23,209 nucleotides of DNA, taken from IMG/VR virus record IMGVR_UViG_3300025626_001460, positions 1-23,209 of that record; one strand, given 5' to 3'. Position numbers and translations under genes: made by a program. The notes beneath the pieces were generated by a model. The model made no database searches. It saw only the letters and a list, made by a program, of their open reading frames with translations, and was not told the DNA's origin. The DNA comes from a virus. Below, piece by piece: positions 1-6,951 of this stretch (the first letter of the stretch is position 1; the number at the start of each line of letters is the position of its first letter).

Positions 1-217
1 GAATCTGAGGTCCAACAGCAGTCGGTATTTCCGCTGCATCATCTACAATGAGGTTTACACCTCTGTTTACTACTTCTAGATCTTCATACGCTCTTTCATA
101 TTTGAACGTAAACTCTCTCGAAGAGTCTGTCTTATGGTCAAAATATGACTGTGCAGGATTTAGCTTTTCGTCTAAATCTACTGGCTTACGTCCTATAAAT
201 GTATCATACCATGCCAT
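1..217 (-). CDS. Portal protein, N-terminal part (cut by window edge)
   Basis: The frame is open from an ATG at 217 down to base 1, giving 72 codons with the C-terminus outside the window. The start reads MAWYDTFIGRKPVDL and continues into a stretch YERAYEDLEVVNRGVNLIVD, which resembles the N-terminal helical region of HK97-type portals, where a helix with N-R-G-V-N-x-I-x-D precedes the stem. The portal forms the 12-mer ring at the capsid vertex through which DNA is pumped. Position directly after the large terminase and HNH genes supports the call, since portal commonly follows them. It overlaps the end of the HNH gene by 14 bases, suggesting translational coupling. Family assignment is from a short fragment, so it is moderately sure. 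Confidence 0.6.
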   Translation of the reverse strand, partial: MAWYDTFIGRKPVDLDEKLNPAQSYFDHKTDSSREFTFKYERAYEDLEVVNRGVNLIVDDAAEIPTAVGPQI

Positions 218-566
218 GTTTTTCTCTTTGAATCTCTACCCAATTTTCTTGCTTCTTCGCGGTGCCTAGTCCTGGATTACGTCCGTAGACTTTATGTAAC
301 TGCAAATGATGCGCATGACACAAGGTAACTGTATGTTCGTATAGCTCTGCCCAGTGCTTTTCTATGAATTCATCTCTAAAAGATAATATGTTCTCAGGTA
401 ATAGCTTGTTTCTTTTTACATAAGTATGAACCAAAGGACTTAAGGTATGATAGTGGTGAAAGTCTAATTGAGATACTTCTCCACAAATATAACACTGAGT
501 GCCTTTTTCATACTTATTCTTTGCTTTATCTCTTATGTATTTTACTATATCTCTTTTTAAATCCAT
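204..566 (-). CDS. HNH endonuclease next to terminase
   Basis: This 120-residue protein has the zinc/HNH layout: CYIC at residues 25-28, FHHYH at 36-40 (catalytic His region) and CHAHHLQLH at 83-91, where the second Cys pair is replaced by a Cys/His-rich run. HNH nucleases cut DNA with one bound metal ion. In HK97-like phages a terminase-linked HNH protein stimulates cos or packaging-site cleavage by the large terminase. Here it lies between the large terminase and portal genes, as in those phages, which favours a packaging role over a homing endonuclease. No intron or intein is visible nearby. Its ribosome site is weak, so it may depend on read-through from the terminase gene. Confidence 0.82.
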   Translation of the reverse strand: MDLKRDIVKYIRDKAKNKYEKGTQCYICGEVSQLDFHHYHTLSPLVHTYVKRNKLLPENILSFRDEFIEKHWAELYEHTVTLCHAHHLQLHKVYGRNPGLGTAKKQENWVEIQREKHGMV

Positions 567-632
567 TTTGTATAACCGAAAGTATATCTAATTTGAGGTG
601 TTATGTCAAATACTATTTTTGACCATGTATCA

Positions 633-1937
633 TCAAAACCCGCTGTTGCTTGTTTCGAATGAATATAATGCGTATCGCAGAGCGTCCGCCATATGCGATG
701 CTCTATTGTGTCTTGGCTTTTCTCGAGCTAGGTTTGGGTTGGGATCCCACTGATATTGGTCTAATGCTGACATGCTTTCTAGACATTTCTGATTTACAAA
801 AAGACTATCATTGTCAACTATAGAGGCTACATGTGCAATTCCATCAAGTACGGATTTTTTAGCGTTGATAGTACTGAGATCATAGTTTTGTGCGAAGTCA
901 AATCGAGTTTGCTGAGCAGCAGAGTCAATATAAATATAGTCAATATCCCACTTATCCACCAAATTTTGTATCTCACGTGCGTGATGTTCTGTTGTTTTTT
1001 CGGCATCAAGATACTCATCTAATAAGTAGTATTTTTGTTCGTCCCAGTCGTATGCGAGGACACAAAAAGCGGTAGGATCTCTGTAGCCCACGTCCAGACC
1101 AGCAAAAATATCCATCTGGTGAGTTTCCATTCCGTCGCAGTTAATAACACATTTTTCGTGATCAAAGTTCCAAACCTGTCCTTCATAAATATTAAAGTCA
1201 GCTTCATACTCTTGTCTAAATTCAGCCTCTGACATAGACTTTCTAGCTTCCATAATATCGTTTTCAGATATGCGAGGATTATCTTTATAAGTTGCTTTAA
1301 TTGACGCCCACTCTGGAAAATCATCTGTAAACCCTCTATCAAAAAATTCAGAGAACCAGTTGTTCCGTCCTCGTGGAGTAGATATAAAAATTGCCTTAGA
1401 GTTAGCTTTATCTAGAGTAGGACGCAGAGCTACGTTAAAAGCATCCTTACCGTCTGCGAGAGCTGCCTCATCAAAAATAATTAGATCATAAGATCTACCT
1501 ACACAAGAATCTACTTGATTCACAGACCCCATTCGTATAGTAGAACCATTAGATAGTTCAATTACTTTATCTTTTGCATTATCTTTAGTTACTTCTAAAT
1601 CAAAGTGCTTAATTAAGTTTCTTTGTAGGTCAAAAGATATCTGCGAAAGTGAATAGTTCGGAGACATGATTAATATGTTAGAGCCTGGGACAAGAGATAC
1701 TAATTGACCGATAATATTCGCTATATAAGTCTTACCCTGCCGTCTAGACAGTGCTGCACATACAAAACGATATTTTGGGTTATTAATTGCATTTAAAATA
1801 GCCACCTGAGAAGGTAAAGGCTCTATTCCTAGTAACTCCATGTAAGGCTCTACTTGTAGCTTTAGATACTTATCTTCTTGGGCATAATCAAACAAGTAGT
1901 CTGAAATTATGTCCTTCCGGCTTATTTGAATAGCCAT
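633..1937 (-). CDS. terL: Terminase large subunit (packaging ATPase/nuclease)
   Basis: A complete 434-residue large terminase. The ATPase half has the Walker A-like SRRQGKT at residues 64-70, Walker B DLIIFDE at 151-157 and the coupling motif STPRG at 186-190. The RNase H-like nuclease half shows LDVGYRDPTA with Asp282, YIDSA with Asp338 and HMADALRYALY with Asp418, giving the expected three acidic metal ligands. The protein pumps DNA through the portal and cuts concatemers. It starts 2 bases below the stop of the 66-residue gene and precedes HNH and portal. Unusually, the probable small subunit is about 6 kb away, in a different transcription unit at 7.6-8.1 kb. Confidence 0.96.
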   Translation of the reverse strand: MAIQISRKDIISDYLFDYAQEDKYLKLQVEPYMELLGIEPLPSQVAILNAINNPKYRFVCAALSRRQGKTYIANIIGQLVSLVPGSNILIMSPNYSLSQISFDLQRNLIKHFDLEVTKDNAKDKVIELSNGSTIRMGSVNQVDSCVGRSYDLIIFDEAALADGKDAFNVALRPTLDKANSKAIFISTPRGRNNWFSEFFDRGFTDDFPEWASIKATYKDNPRISENDIMEARKSMSEAEFRQEYEADFNIYEGQVWNFDHEKCVINCDGMETHQMDIFAGLDVGYRDPTAFCVLAYDWDEQKYYLLDEYLDAEKTTEHHAREIQNLVDKWDIDYIYIDSAAQQTRFDFAQNYDLSTINAKKSVLDGIAHVASIVDNDSLFVNQKCLESMSALDQYQWDPNPNLAREKPRHNRASHMADALRYALYSFETSNSGF

Positions 1938-1939
1938 AT

Positions 1940-2140
1940 TTAATCTTGTCCCATTGATCTAGTTTTACTATAGCGTCTGCAATAGTCCATTTCTGTAAGG
2001 TCTTCAGAATCTTCTGGCTCTTTTTGACGAATACTAGTTTTTCTTTCTTCGCCCCAAATAAGCTCCCAAGCGTCTCCGTACTTACTAGTACTTACTCTGG
2101 ATTGTATCTTGTCGCCTGTTATATCATTTTTTGTGCTCAT
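1940..2140 (-). CDS. Small hydrophilic protein of unknown function
   Basis: A 66-residue, charged protein (starting MSTKNDITGDKIQSRVS) with no signal peptide, membrane segment or motif I recognise. GGAAGAAG upstream gives a fair ribosome site. It sits in the gap between the cysteine peptidase gene and the large terminase with only 1-2 bases on each side, which is how real phage genes pack. The position just before the large terminase is one often held by a small terminase, but the sequence shows no helix-turn-helix, and a better small-terminase candidate exists at 7648-8100. Function unknown. Confidence 0.6.
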   Translation of the reverse strand: MSTKNDITGDKIQSRVSTSKYGDAWELIWGEERKTSIRQKEPEDSEDLTEMDYCRRYSKTRSMGQD

Positions 2141-2141
2141 A

Positions 2142-2564
2142 TTACTTCTTCCAGAATTTACCCATTACTAACTTTGTAATAACTACAAAAGGATTGAAGG
2201 CATATTTATAAGTCCAATCGTACTTTTTATAGTCTAGTTCATATTCCGAACGGAGAGTCCACTGCCGCTTCCAATTATCTACGTACATTCCTTCGTACTC
2301 TAAAATAGCGTGTCCTCCTCCATTTACTGTTACATAGCAAATCTTGAATTTACCAGTAAGTAACATTTTAAGAAACTTAAATCTGCTTCTCTCTGCAAGA
2401 AGCCAAGCAACTGTAAGCGCATAATCTTCACAGTCGCCTTCGTCTTTTTCAGCATCTACATCTAGTACTCGCCAATAATCCGCAGCATCATACTGTACGG
2501 TATCATACTCGTATACGAATAAGTCGTTTACTCTTGTTACCGCTTGAAATCTATTTAACATCAT
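2142..2564 (-). CDS. Transglutaminase-like cysteine peptidase
   Basis: A 140-residue protein with the catalytic triad layout of the bacterial transglutaminase-like cysteine proteinase family: Cys45 in DEGDCEDYAL, His85 in GGGHAILEY and Asp96 in GMYVDNW. These families act as peptidases or amidases; in a phage a role in lysis, virion entry or prohead processing is possible. The C-terminal tail ends in hydrophobic and basic residues (VVITKLVMGKFWKK), which may contact membrane. There is no signal peptide. The ATG follows GGGAGCAAAAA and overlaps the stop of the EF-hand membrane gene. The enzyme class is well supported by the three motifs, the substrate is unknown. Confidence 0.75.
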   Translation of the reverse strand: MMLNRFQAVTRVNDLFVYEYDTVQYDAADYWRVLDVDAEKDEGDCEDYALTVAWLLAERSRFKFLKMLLTGKFKICYVTVNGGGHAILEYEGMYVDNWKRQWTLRSEYELDYKKYDWTYKYAFNPFVVITKLVMGKFWKK

Positions 2565-2875
2565 TTTTTGCTCCCAACGGCATCTGCTGCAAAGAATGCA
2601 GAAACTAGTACGGCAATCGATGCGAAATATGTGGGTGCAATATCAGCAATTAGATTAGCTGCTTGATCCAAGCCAAACATCGAAGTCAAAAAGATACCAA
2701 AAGGGTATAGCAAGAGACCGATTAAAGAAAACCATGCCATCTTACGAATAGCATCTCGCTGTGCATCTTTATCTTCGAGTTCTTTTCTTTTAAACTCTAA
2801 ATGCATTGCTAGCTCTTCGTCTGTAACTACACCGTCACCGTTTACATCTGCTGGATGATACTCACTCATTACCAT
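2561..2875 (-). CDS. EF-hand-loop membrane protein, possible holin
   Basis: A 104-residue protein. Residues 10-21 form a calcium-binding loop of EF-hand/dockerin type (DVNGDGVVTDEE, acidic ligands at positions 1, 3, 5 and 12). A charged helix follows, then two hydrophobic segments at about 45-67 and 73-98 and a short basic tail. Two membrane helices, small size and position beside a peptidase fit a holin, and the loop could make it sensitive to calcium; this is inference. The ATG at 2875 follows AAGG closely. An alternative ATG at 2869 would overlap the upstream stop in the TAATG pattern used repeatedly in this operon. Confidence 0.65.
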   Translation of the reverse strand: MVMSEYHPADVNGDGVVTDEELAMHLEFKRKELEDKDAQRDAIRKMAWFSLIGLLLYPFGIFLTSMFGLDQAANLIADIAPTYFASIAVLVSAFFAADAVGSKK

Positions 2876-3177
2876 TTTACCTTATCTGCCCAATATGCTG
2901 CGGACATCTTGCCTTTGGCTATGTTTTTTGCGTGACGAGCTTTGAAGCTTGCTCTTTTCTTTCTCATCGCTTCGGATTCTCCAGCTTTAGGTTTTCCCGC
3001 CGTTTTAGCGCCTTGCTGACCGAAACGAATTGTCTTAATTTTTGTACCTACTTTTGCTACAACTATGTGTGATTTTTTGGGATGACCTGGAGTGCGCTTT
3101 GGCTTGTTAAAGCCTGATACACCAGCTCTCTTAACTCTAGAGTCCTTCTTTTTAACTCTTTTTCTTTTTGCTGCCAC
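2869..3177 (-). CDS. Very basic small protein (virion- or DNA-associated)
   Basis: A strongly basic protein of 102 residues if it starts at the GTG at 3177, which has GAGGAAG five bases upstream; an ATG at 3195 would add six residues and lacks such a site. The N-terminus is a lysine/arginine stretch like a histone tail. The C-terminal half (motifs GKPKAGESEAMRKKRASFKA and MSAAYWADKVKW) is of a type I associate with small basic proteins of marine phages, without assigned function. DNA condensation or a minor head role would suit the charge. It overlaps the upstream gene by 26 bases in another frame. Confidence 0.65.
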   Translation of the reverse strand: MAAKRKRVKKKDSRVKRAGVSGFNKPKRTPGHPKKSHIVVAKVGTKIKTIRFGQQGAKTAGKPKAGESEAMRKKRASFKARHAKNIAKGKMSAAYWADKVKW

Positions 3178-3442
3178 GTTTCTTCCTCTTTGCAAACGTA
3201 CTTACGTTCGTTGGCTTGCCTCCAGGGTTACCGGCGGCTCTCTTACGACGAATTGCAGATTTTCTTTGAGATGGAGTCATGGATGCTGCTTTGGAAGCGG
3301 GTACGCATTTTGGATATTTTTTCTTACCCGACTTACTTCTTCCACATTTTTCGAACCCCCCGCCCTTTTTAGGACGGGAGATATCAACCCACTTTTCTCC
3401 AAACCACTTAGTTAATCCACCTGGTGGTTTAATTCCTGCCAT
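3152..3442 (-). CDS. Basic conserved phage protein, DUF5872-like
   Basis: A 96-residue basic protein. Its N-terminus has a tryptophan-rich conserved block (GLTKWFGEKWVDISRPKKGG), then FEKCGRSKSGKKKYPKCVPA with two cysteines, and NPGGKPTNVSTFAKR near the end. I recall this block from a domain of unknown function in aquatic phages and some algae-virus proteins; the family name is from memory. GGGAG lies before the ATG. The protein could bind nucleic acid through its basic segments and a possible two-cysteine knuckle. It is one of five small charged proteins encoded consecutively between 2.87 and 3.88 kb. Confidence 0.7.
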   Translation of the reverse strand: MAGIKPPGGLTKWFGEKWVDISRPKKGGGFEKCGRSKSGKKKYPKCVPASKAASMTPSQRKSAIRRKRAAGNPGGKPTNVSTFAKRKKRGSKKKKS

Positions 3443-3471
3443 TTTAATCTCCCGGACTAACGCTTAGAAGG

Positions 3472-3549
3472 TCACTTCTTCTTTTTACCCTTACCCTTTT
3501 TAGCTGGGCGCCCTCTTTTCTTTCCGTACGTTCCTTTACCTGCTGGCAT
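3472..3549 (-). CDS. 25-residue Lys/Gly-rich peptide
   Basis: A very short gene encoding MPAGKGTYGKKRGRPAKKGK followed by five more residues, nearly all Lys and Gly. It includes an AT-hook-like GRP core (KRGRPAKKG), which in other proteins inserts in the A+T minor groove. GGGGAG lies 6 bases before the ATG, and the start overlaps the stop of the upstream gene as TAATG, so translation is likely coupled. Similar tiny peptides occur beside basic virion proteins in marine phages, as I recall. The gene is short enough to be missed by standard gene calling. Confidence 0.6.
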   Translation of the reverse strand: MPAGKGTYGKKRGRPAKKGKGKKKK

Positions 3550-3734
3550 TACTTGCTCCCCATGCGGTATCTACCGCCCTTGGCTTTGTAAGTCTTTACA
3601 AGCCATCCATTTGCATAAGCCGAAGGATAAACTGCAAACTTCCGCTTTGCTTGAGCTTTTACATTTGCGTAAAGTTTTTTATTTGTCGGAACTGGCTTCT
3701 TCTTCGCCGTCTTTCTCTTCTTCTTTACTGCCAT
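3549..3734 (-). CDS. Small basic protein with conserved aromatic C-terminus
   Basis: A 61-residue protein beginning MAVKKKRKTAKKKPVP, with a lysine-rich tail followed by an ordered block (KFAVYPSAYANGWLVKTYKA). The frame is open to 3842, but the ATG at 3734 is preferred: further upstream the sequence encodes the acidic protein in another frame, and the protein pattern (Met-Ala-Val then basic tail) begins here. The block YPSAYANGWLV recurs, from memory, in small basic proteins of aquatic phages. Function is unknown; DNA binding or head association is plausible from charge and context. Confidence 0.65.
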   Translation of the reverse strand: MAVKKKRKTAKKKPVPTNKKLYANVKAQAKRKFAVYPSAYANGWLVKTYKAKGGRYRMGSK

Positions 3735-3879
3735 CTGTTTCTCCGTACCAAGTGGCCCGGCCTTCTTCAGGCTTAGATTCACCCTTATCGAAAGCAATAG
3801 CTTCTTCTTCAGTTTCAAATCTATGAAGGCCTGTATTGTCATTTACAATCCATTCATTTGCTTTTTTAATAATAGTCAT
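3679..3879 (-). CDS. Small acidic protein
   Basis: A 66-residue protein whose C-terminal half is dominated by Glu and Asp (SKEEEKDGEEEASSDK). The N-terminal half contains WIVNDNTGLHRFETEEEAIA, which looks like a small folded motif. AGGAG lies five bases before the ATG, and the start overlaps the preceding stop as TAATG. Its last 56 bases overlap the start of a very basic protein, so one DNA stretch encodes a Glu-rich tail in one frame and a Lys-rich head in another. An acidic partner made together with basic proteins might keep them soluble; that is inference. Confidence 0.65.
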   Translation of the reverse strand: MTIIKKANEWIVNDNTGLHRFETEEEAIAFDKGESKPEEGRATWYGETDGSKEEEKDGEEEASSDK

Positions 3880-3995
3880 TAGTTACTCCTTGCATGTGAG
3901 AAATCACATGTACAGTCTTGACAGACTTCGTTAATACAATTTTTACACTCTTTGCCACAGTGACAATCATGTCCACATTTTCCACACTTTTTCAT
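3879..3995 (-). CDS. 38-residue cysteine-rich, probably metal-binding protein
   Basis: A tiny protein with nine cysteines and three histidines, starting MKKCGKCGHDCHCGKECKNC. The pairs CGKC, DCHC, CKNC and CQDCTC resemble zinc knuckles or a metallothionein-like cluster, so it probably binds zinc or another soft metal; the exact fold is unknown. It is the first gene of the leftward packaging operon. AGGAG lies six bases upstream of the ATG, and a consensus promoter lies 38 bases before it. Its stop overlaps the next start (TAATG). Alternatives include a regulator of the operon or a metal buffer. Confidence 0.65.
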   Translation of the reverse strand: MKKCGKCGHDCHCGKECKNCINEVCQDCTCDFSHARSN

Positions 3996-4033
3996 AGATC
4001 TCTCCTATGTATTACTGTGCTGAATATACGTCT

Positions 4034-4062
4034 ATTATAGAGCACATTATTTTAAATGTCAA
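4034..4062 (-). promoter_or_regulatory. Consensus sigma-70 promoter for the packaging operon
   Basis: Read leftward, TTGACA (4062-4057) and TATAAT (4039-4034) are separated by exactly 17 bases, with an A-tract and TTTC directly upstream of the -35 box. It faces the cysteine-rich gene at 3995 and the following basic-protein, peptidase and terminase genes. Confidence 0.85.
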
Positions 4063-4187
4063 GAAATTTTTTTAACCATGTATCGTTTACAAGAAAAATA
4101 TAAGTCCTATGATAAAGCCTATGTTAAGACCTATAGAGCATACCAAAAGAACATCTTTATAAAATCTATAGCGTACGTACTCGTACA
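4063..4187. other. Short non-coding gap
   Basis: Between the promoter at 4034-4062 and the stop of the next leftward gene. It holds repeated CCTATG/AGCCTATG-like words but no convincing terminator hairpin or gene. Confidence 0.4.
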
Positions 4188-4646
4188 TCAGTCTGCAAGG
4201 GGGTTATCGAGGGCTCTCTGCAACTTATTTTCCAACCTCGTCTCTAGTTCTTTGATTTCTCTACTAGTGTCGGATGTTAGAGCGTCTCGTTTTGCTTCAA
4301 AACGTTCGCTCGCCTTATCTATCATATCTCGTACTTTTTCTTCTGAAGTACGAACTTTGTCTTCTGCTCTATCCGCCTGCTTTTCTATTCGTAGTATATC
4401 ATCTTTAAGACCTGATTTAATGTCTCGAGTGTACTCAATAGCATCGTCGAGTTTTTGTTCAATTTGTATATTCCGGCTTTCGATTGCATCTATATCAATG
4501 TTCTGGACAATTTCTTTCATGTCCATATAGTCTGCGTAAAACTCGAAGGCAGCCCAGGATGCCCCACCTAAAGTAGAAAGAGCTGTAAGAACTACTGCCA
4601 TCTTTCCACCTTTAAACGTCATTCCTGCAACTTCAAACTCTGCCAT
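4188..4646 (-). CDS. Membrane-anchored coiled-coil protein
   Basis: A 152-residue protein. Residues about 15-36 form one hydrophobic helix (KMAVVLTALSTLGGASWAAF), followed by about 110 residues of charged heptad-like sequence rich in Glu, Lys, Arg and Ile, probably a long coiled coil. The layout resembles an inner-membrane spanin or a membrane tether, but no partner is certain. I have seen close relatives of the N-terminal motif EFEVAGMTFKGGKMAVVLTA in marine phages without function. It is the last gene of the secreted-protein unit and starts right after the stop of the 168-residue gene. The opposite-strand reading frame over it is a shadow. Confidence 0.7.
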   Translation of the reverse strand: MAEFEVAGMTFKGGKMAVVLTALSTLGGASWAAFEFYADYMDMKEIVQNIDIDAIESRNIQIEQKLDDAIEYTRDIKSGLKDDILRIEKQADRAEDKVRTSEEKVRDMIDKASERFEAKRDALTSDTSREIKELETRLENKLQRALDNPLAD

Positions 4647-5153
4647 TTAATTATTTCCTTTGTCTCCCTGTGTCACAACTGATTTAGCAACTGGGATCTG
4701 TACTGTAGGAGATGCGTTATCCTCTACAAATCTTAAGTTTCTTAAGTTATTGAGTTCTGCTTTAAGTTTCTGAACTTCCATCCTTTTTATTTCTAGTTCT
4801 AATTTATATAGTGTATTACAATTAATTCTTTCTTTAGGGGCGCCTATAGGTATAGTTATTCTTGCATATACGCTTACATCTTTCTCTTGCCCTAAACTAG
4901 GAGTGCTTAAGGGGTCTGAGCTGAAAGAATTATTAAAAGTATCATTATATCCTTCGTTAATTATACCTACAACCCCGAACTCTAAGTTTGTAGACGAACC
5001 AATAGCGTTCTGACACTCTACTCCGTCTGCACGGATTCTATCAGAAGCATAACTTTGGGGGCTACTAGGCAAGTTTAAGTTTAGAGAGCTTGTATCTGCG
5101 TTAGCCACGGTTGCGATTACTAATCCAAGTATCGCGACTATAAAAAATTTCAT
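4647..5153 (-). CDS. Secreted protein of unknown function
   Basis: A 168-residue protein with a clear signal peptide (MKFFIVAILGLVIATVANA, cut after ANA). The mature part has two cysteines (in GVECQNAIG and INCNTLY), a beta-rich middle (SVYARITIPIG) and a charged helix (KLELEIKRMEVQKLKAELNN) likely to coil. It would act in the periplasm or outer membrane. Its position after a pilin-like and a small secreted protein suggests a common surface structure or lysis function. I do not recognise a named family. It stops at 4647, directly before the start of the membrane coiled-coil gene. Confidence 0.65.
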   Translation of the reverse strand: MKFFIVAILGLVIATVANADTSSLNLNLPSSPQSYASDRIRADGVECQNAIGSSTNLEFGVVGIINEGYNDTFNNSFSSDPLSTPSLGQEKDVSVYARITIPIGAPKERINCNTLYKLELEIKRMEVQKLKAELNNLRNLRFVEDNASPTVQIPVAKSVVTQGDKGNN

Positions 5154-5158
5154 TTATT

Positions 5159-5536
5159 TCACTTTATTCTTGAACAAATTTTGGATGATACTATACTAGG
5201 TTCTAAGCCTGGTATATCTAGTATCTTGGACGTAGAGCAAATGAATCTTGCTTTTTTCAAATCTCTGTTACGAATGTATATTTCTACTTTCTTAGCTTCT
5301 AAGTGCTTTAGCCTTACTATTGCGTCGCTACTAGCAAAAGTTACTGGAGTCATATTACTGTCCAGAACACTTAATTCATAATACTCTATATCCTTTCTCT
5401 TATTTAACAAGTCCATTTTTGCCACTACTACCCCTGATATATAAGACGGAACTAATTTAGGATATGTTGGAGTAAATTCATGTGAGTAACTTTTGCTAGC
5501 AATAACGAAAAGCAGTAGTAATAAAAAATACCTCAT
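5159..5536 (-). CDS. Small secreted protein, possibly chaperone-like
   Basis: A 125-residue protein starting MRYFLLLLLFVIASKSYSHE, with a signal peptide cut near SYS/HE. The ATG at 5536 is chosen because it overlaps the pilin-like gene's stop as TAATG; an ATG at 5551 would overlap further. The mature part alternates strand-like segments (YYELSVLD, AIVRLKHLEAKKVEIYIRNR) and carries two cysteines near the end (FICSTS, KICSRIK). Pairing with a pilin-like gene raises the idea of a minimal pilin chaperone, yet it is about half the length of true fimbrial chaperones, so this is only a hypothesis. Confidence 0.6.
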   Translation of the reverse strand: MRYFLLLLLFVIASKSYSHEFTPTYPKLVPSYISGVVVAKMDLLNKRKDIEYYELSVLDSNMTPVTFASSDAIVRLKHLEAKKVEIYIRNRDLKKARFICSTSKILDIPGLEPSIVSSKICSRIK

Positions 5537-6039
5537 TACTGAGCAATACACTCTGCTGTTACAGTTGCAGAATAGTTTCCTGCAGGTAGAGCTTTATTAA
5601 CACCATAAGAAGCAGTTGATGTGACATCAAACCACACGCTACCTGCAATAGATAAATCAAACTCTGTTACATTATTATAAGTTATTTTCCCGCTTTCAAA
5701 CGCTGACATACCTGCATCTGAAGAGTCTCCTACTACTACTGATCCGGTCCACGTTACTGTATCTGAAAGAGTGGGCGACTGAGAAAACTGATTAGGATAT
5801 GTTACGGTAGCGTGATAAGCATTTGCTGTTACGATATCATAACGAATTCTAGGCTTTACTCCACCGTCAGCAGGGGAGGTACTAAGAGTGTATGCATTTG
5901 GGTTACCATAAACACCGTCAGTATCTGTTGTAATTACGCACTTAGACTGAACAGTACCATTAATAGGGACTGTGGCCGCTGCTGTATGCGAAATTAAAAC
6001 TGTTGAGGCTATAACAGCCATAGTTCTAAGTTTATTCAT
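5536..6039 (-). CDS. Secreted pilin-like / spore-coat-U-like beta protein
   Basis: A 167-residue protein with signal peptide (MNKLRTMAVIASTVLISHTA, cut near AAA/TV). GAGG upstream selects the ATG at 6039 over one at 6066. The mature domain looks like a fimbrial-subunit beta sandwich: an early strand with Cys (NGTVQSKCVITTD), alternating Thr/Ser-rich strands, and a final strand LPAGNYSATVTAECIA, close to the LPAGxYxxTVT ending of pilins, with a second Cys placed to close a disulfide. Fimbrial subunits are secreted and assemble on the surface. In a phage such a protein could decorate virions or alter host surface. Sequence homology is not proven. Confidence 0.55.
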   Translation of the reverse strand: MNKLRTMAVIASTVLISHTAAATVPINGTVQSKCVITTDTDGVYGNPNAYTLSTSPADGGVKPRIRYDIVTANAYHATVTYPNQFSQSPTLSDTVTWTGSVVVGDSSDAGMSAFESGKITYNNVTEFDLSIAGSVWFDVTSTASYGVNKALPAGNYSATVTAECIAQ

Positions 6040-6078
6040 AAAAGGTCCTCGGGTGCTGTTAAGCACGCTTTGATAACA

Positions 6079-6951
6079 TTAGTTATCGTACTGAAGTTCT
6101 AGCATCTTTTCATGTTTTAGTTGTTGCGCAAATATAGCTCTTCTAGCTTTTCTATTATCTGAGATTTCTTTGCGTTCAAACTCTAGAACATCATTATATT
6201 CTCCACCGTCTAGTGAATCTAAATAAGCGGGGGGAACAAAGTTCATTGCAAATAAAGCTTGCTCCTGAAGTTGGGCGGAGTCAGTCATCATTTGCATATT
6301 TAAACCTCCAAGCACTTTCTCTAGATCTAATTTCACTTTTTGGTTTTGTTTTTTTCGGTCGTACTCTTCTTGCTCTTTTTCTCTCTCAAGCTCTGCTTTC
6401 TTTTCCATTTCAGCACGAATAAGCTCATCCTGTAAAGGGTCGTTAAACTCTACTACAGGAATAATATCTTCTAAATTATAAGGGGCTTGGTAGTCTGGAC
6501 AACTAGGGTCGCTTTGAGGATCAAAACAAGTATCATATTTATATGTATAAAGAACAGAAGCGTTAGTTACACTACCTTCGCCTTCTACTTCTATAGAGCC
6601 ATTACCCCATCTTTCTATGGGTAGGGCACCAACTGGTATAACTTTTCGGATACTGTTTCCTAATAAGCCAGACCAATCATCTGTTTCTCGAAAAATGTAT
6701 CCATCTCCAAGTGCATCTTCATTTTGGACATGGACTAGCATATCAGCAGTTTCTTCTTTTACTGCTGTGTACCTATAAATAACGTTACTAACTGTAAGAC
6801 CTGCCTGTTGAGGTAGTACATTTTGCATTACCCAATTATACCCTGCTGAAGCAGCGTTTTGGCTAGTACCAAATACTTCCTCAGAGTAGGAGTAGGAGGA
6901 GCAAACTAGCAACGCCACCAACACCCCACAATGTCTTCTTAGTTGTATCAT
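6079..6951 (-). CDS. Secreted coiled-coil protein of unknown function
   Basis: A 290-residue protein with an N-terminal signal-like segment (CGVLVALLVCSSYSYSEE). Residues about 30-160 form a folded domain with several aromatic residues and Cys pairs (DTCFDPQSDPSCPDY). Residues about 175-215 are a highly charged helix (many Glu/Lys), followed by QMMTDSAQLQEQALFAMNF and a charged tail. It presumably works in the periplasm. AAGGA precedes the ATG. The first 71 bases overlap the end of the upstream gene in another frame, so its signal peptide is encoded over that gene's C-terminal membrane helix. I do not recognise a family. Confidence 0.65.
   Translation of the reverse strand: MIQLRRHCGVLVALLVCSSYSYSEEVFGTSQNAASAGYNWVMQNVLPQQAGLTVSNVIYRYTAVKEETADMLVHVQNEDALGDGYIFRETDDWSGLLGNSIRKVIPVGALPIERWGNGSIEVEGEGSVTNASVLYTYKYDTCFDPQSDPSCPDYQAPYNLEDIIPVVEFNDPLQDELIRAEMEKKAELEREKEQEEYDRKKQNQKVKLDLEKVLGGLNMQMMTDSAQLQEQALFAMNFVPPAYLDSLDGGEYNDVLEFERKEISDNRKARRAIFAQQLKHEKMLELQYDN

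Noticed and set aside
1940-2140. Small terminase next to the large terminase
   Set aside because: The 66-residue protein is too short and lacks a helix-turn-helix; the 150-residue protein at 7648-8100 is a better candidate.
4078-4530. 150-residue rightward frame with two hydrophobic stretches
   Set aside because: It is the complement of the membrane coiled-coil gene at 4188-4646, is Ser/Ile/Arg-rich in the way of a shadow frame, starts beside a leftward promoter and has no ribosome site.
4647-6039. Curli secretion genes (CsgF/CsgG type) known from some pelagic phages
   Set aside because: The proteins lack the CsgG lipobox and CsgF motifs and do not match in length; a pilin-like reading fits better.
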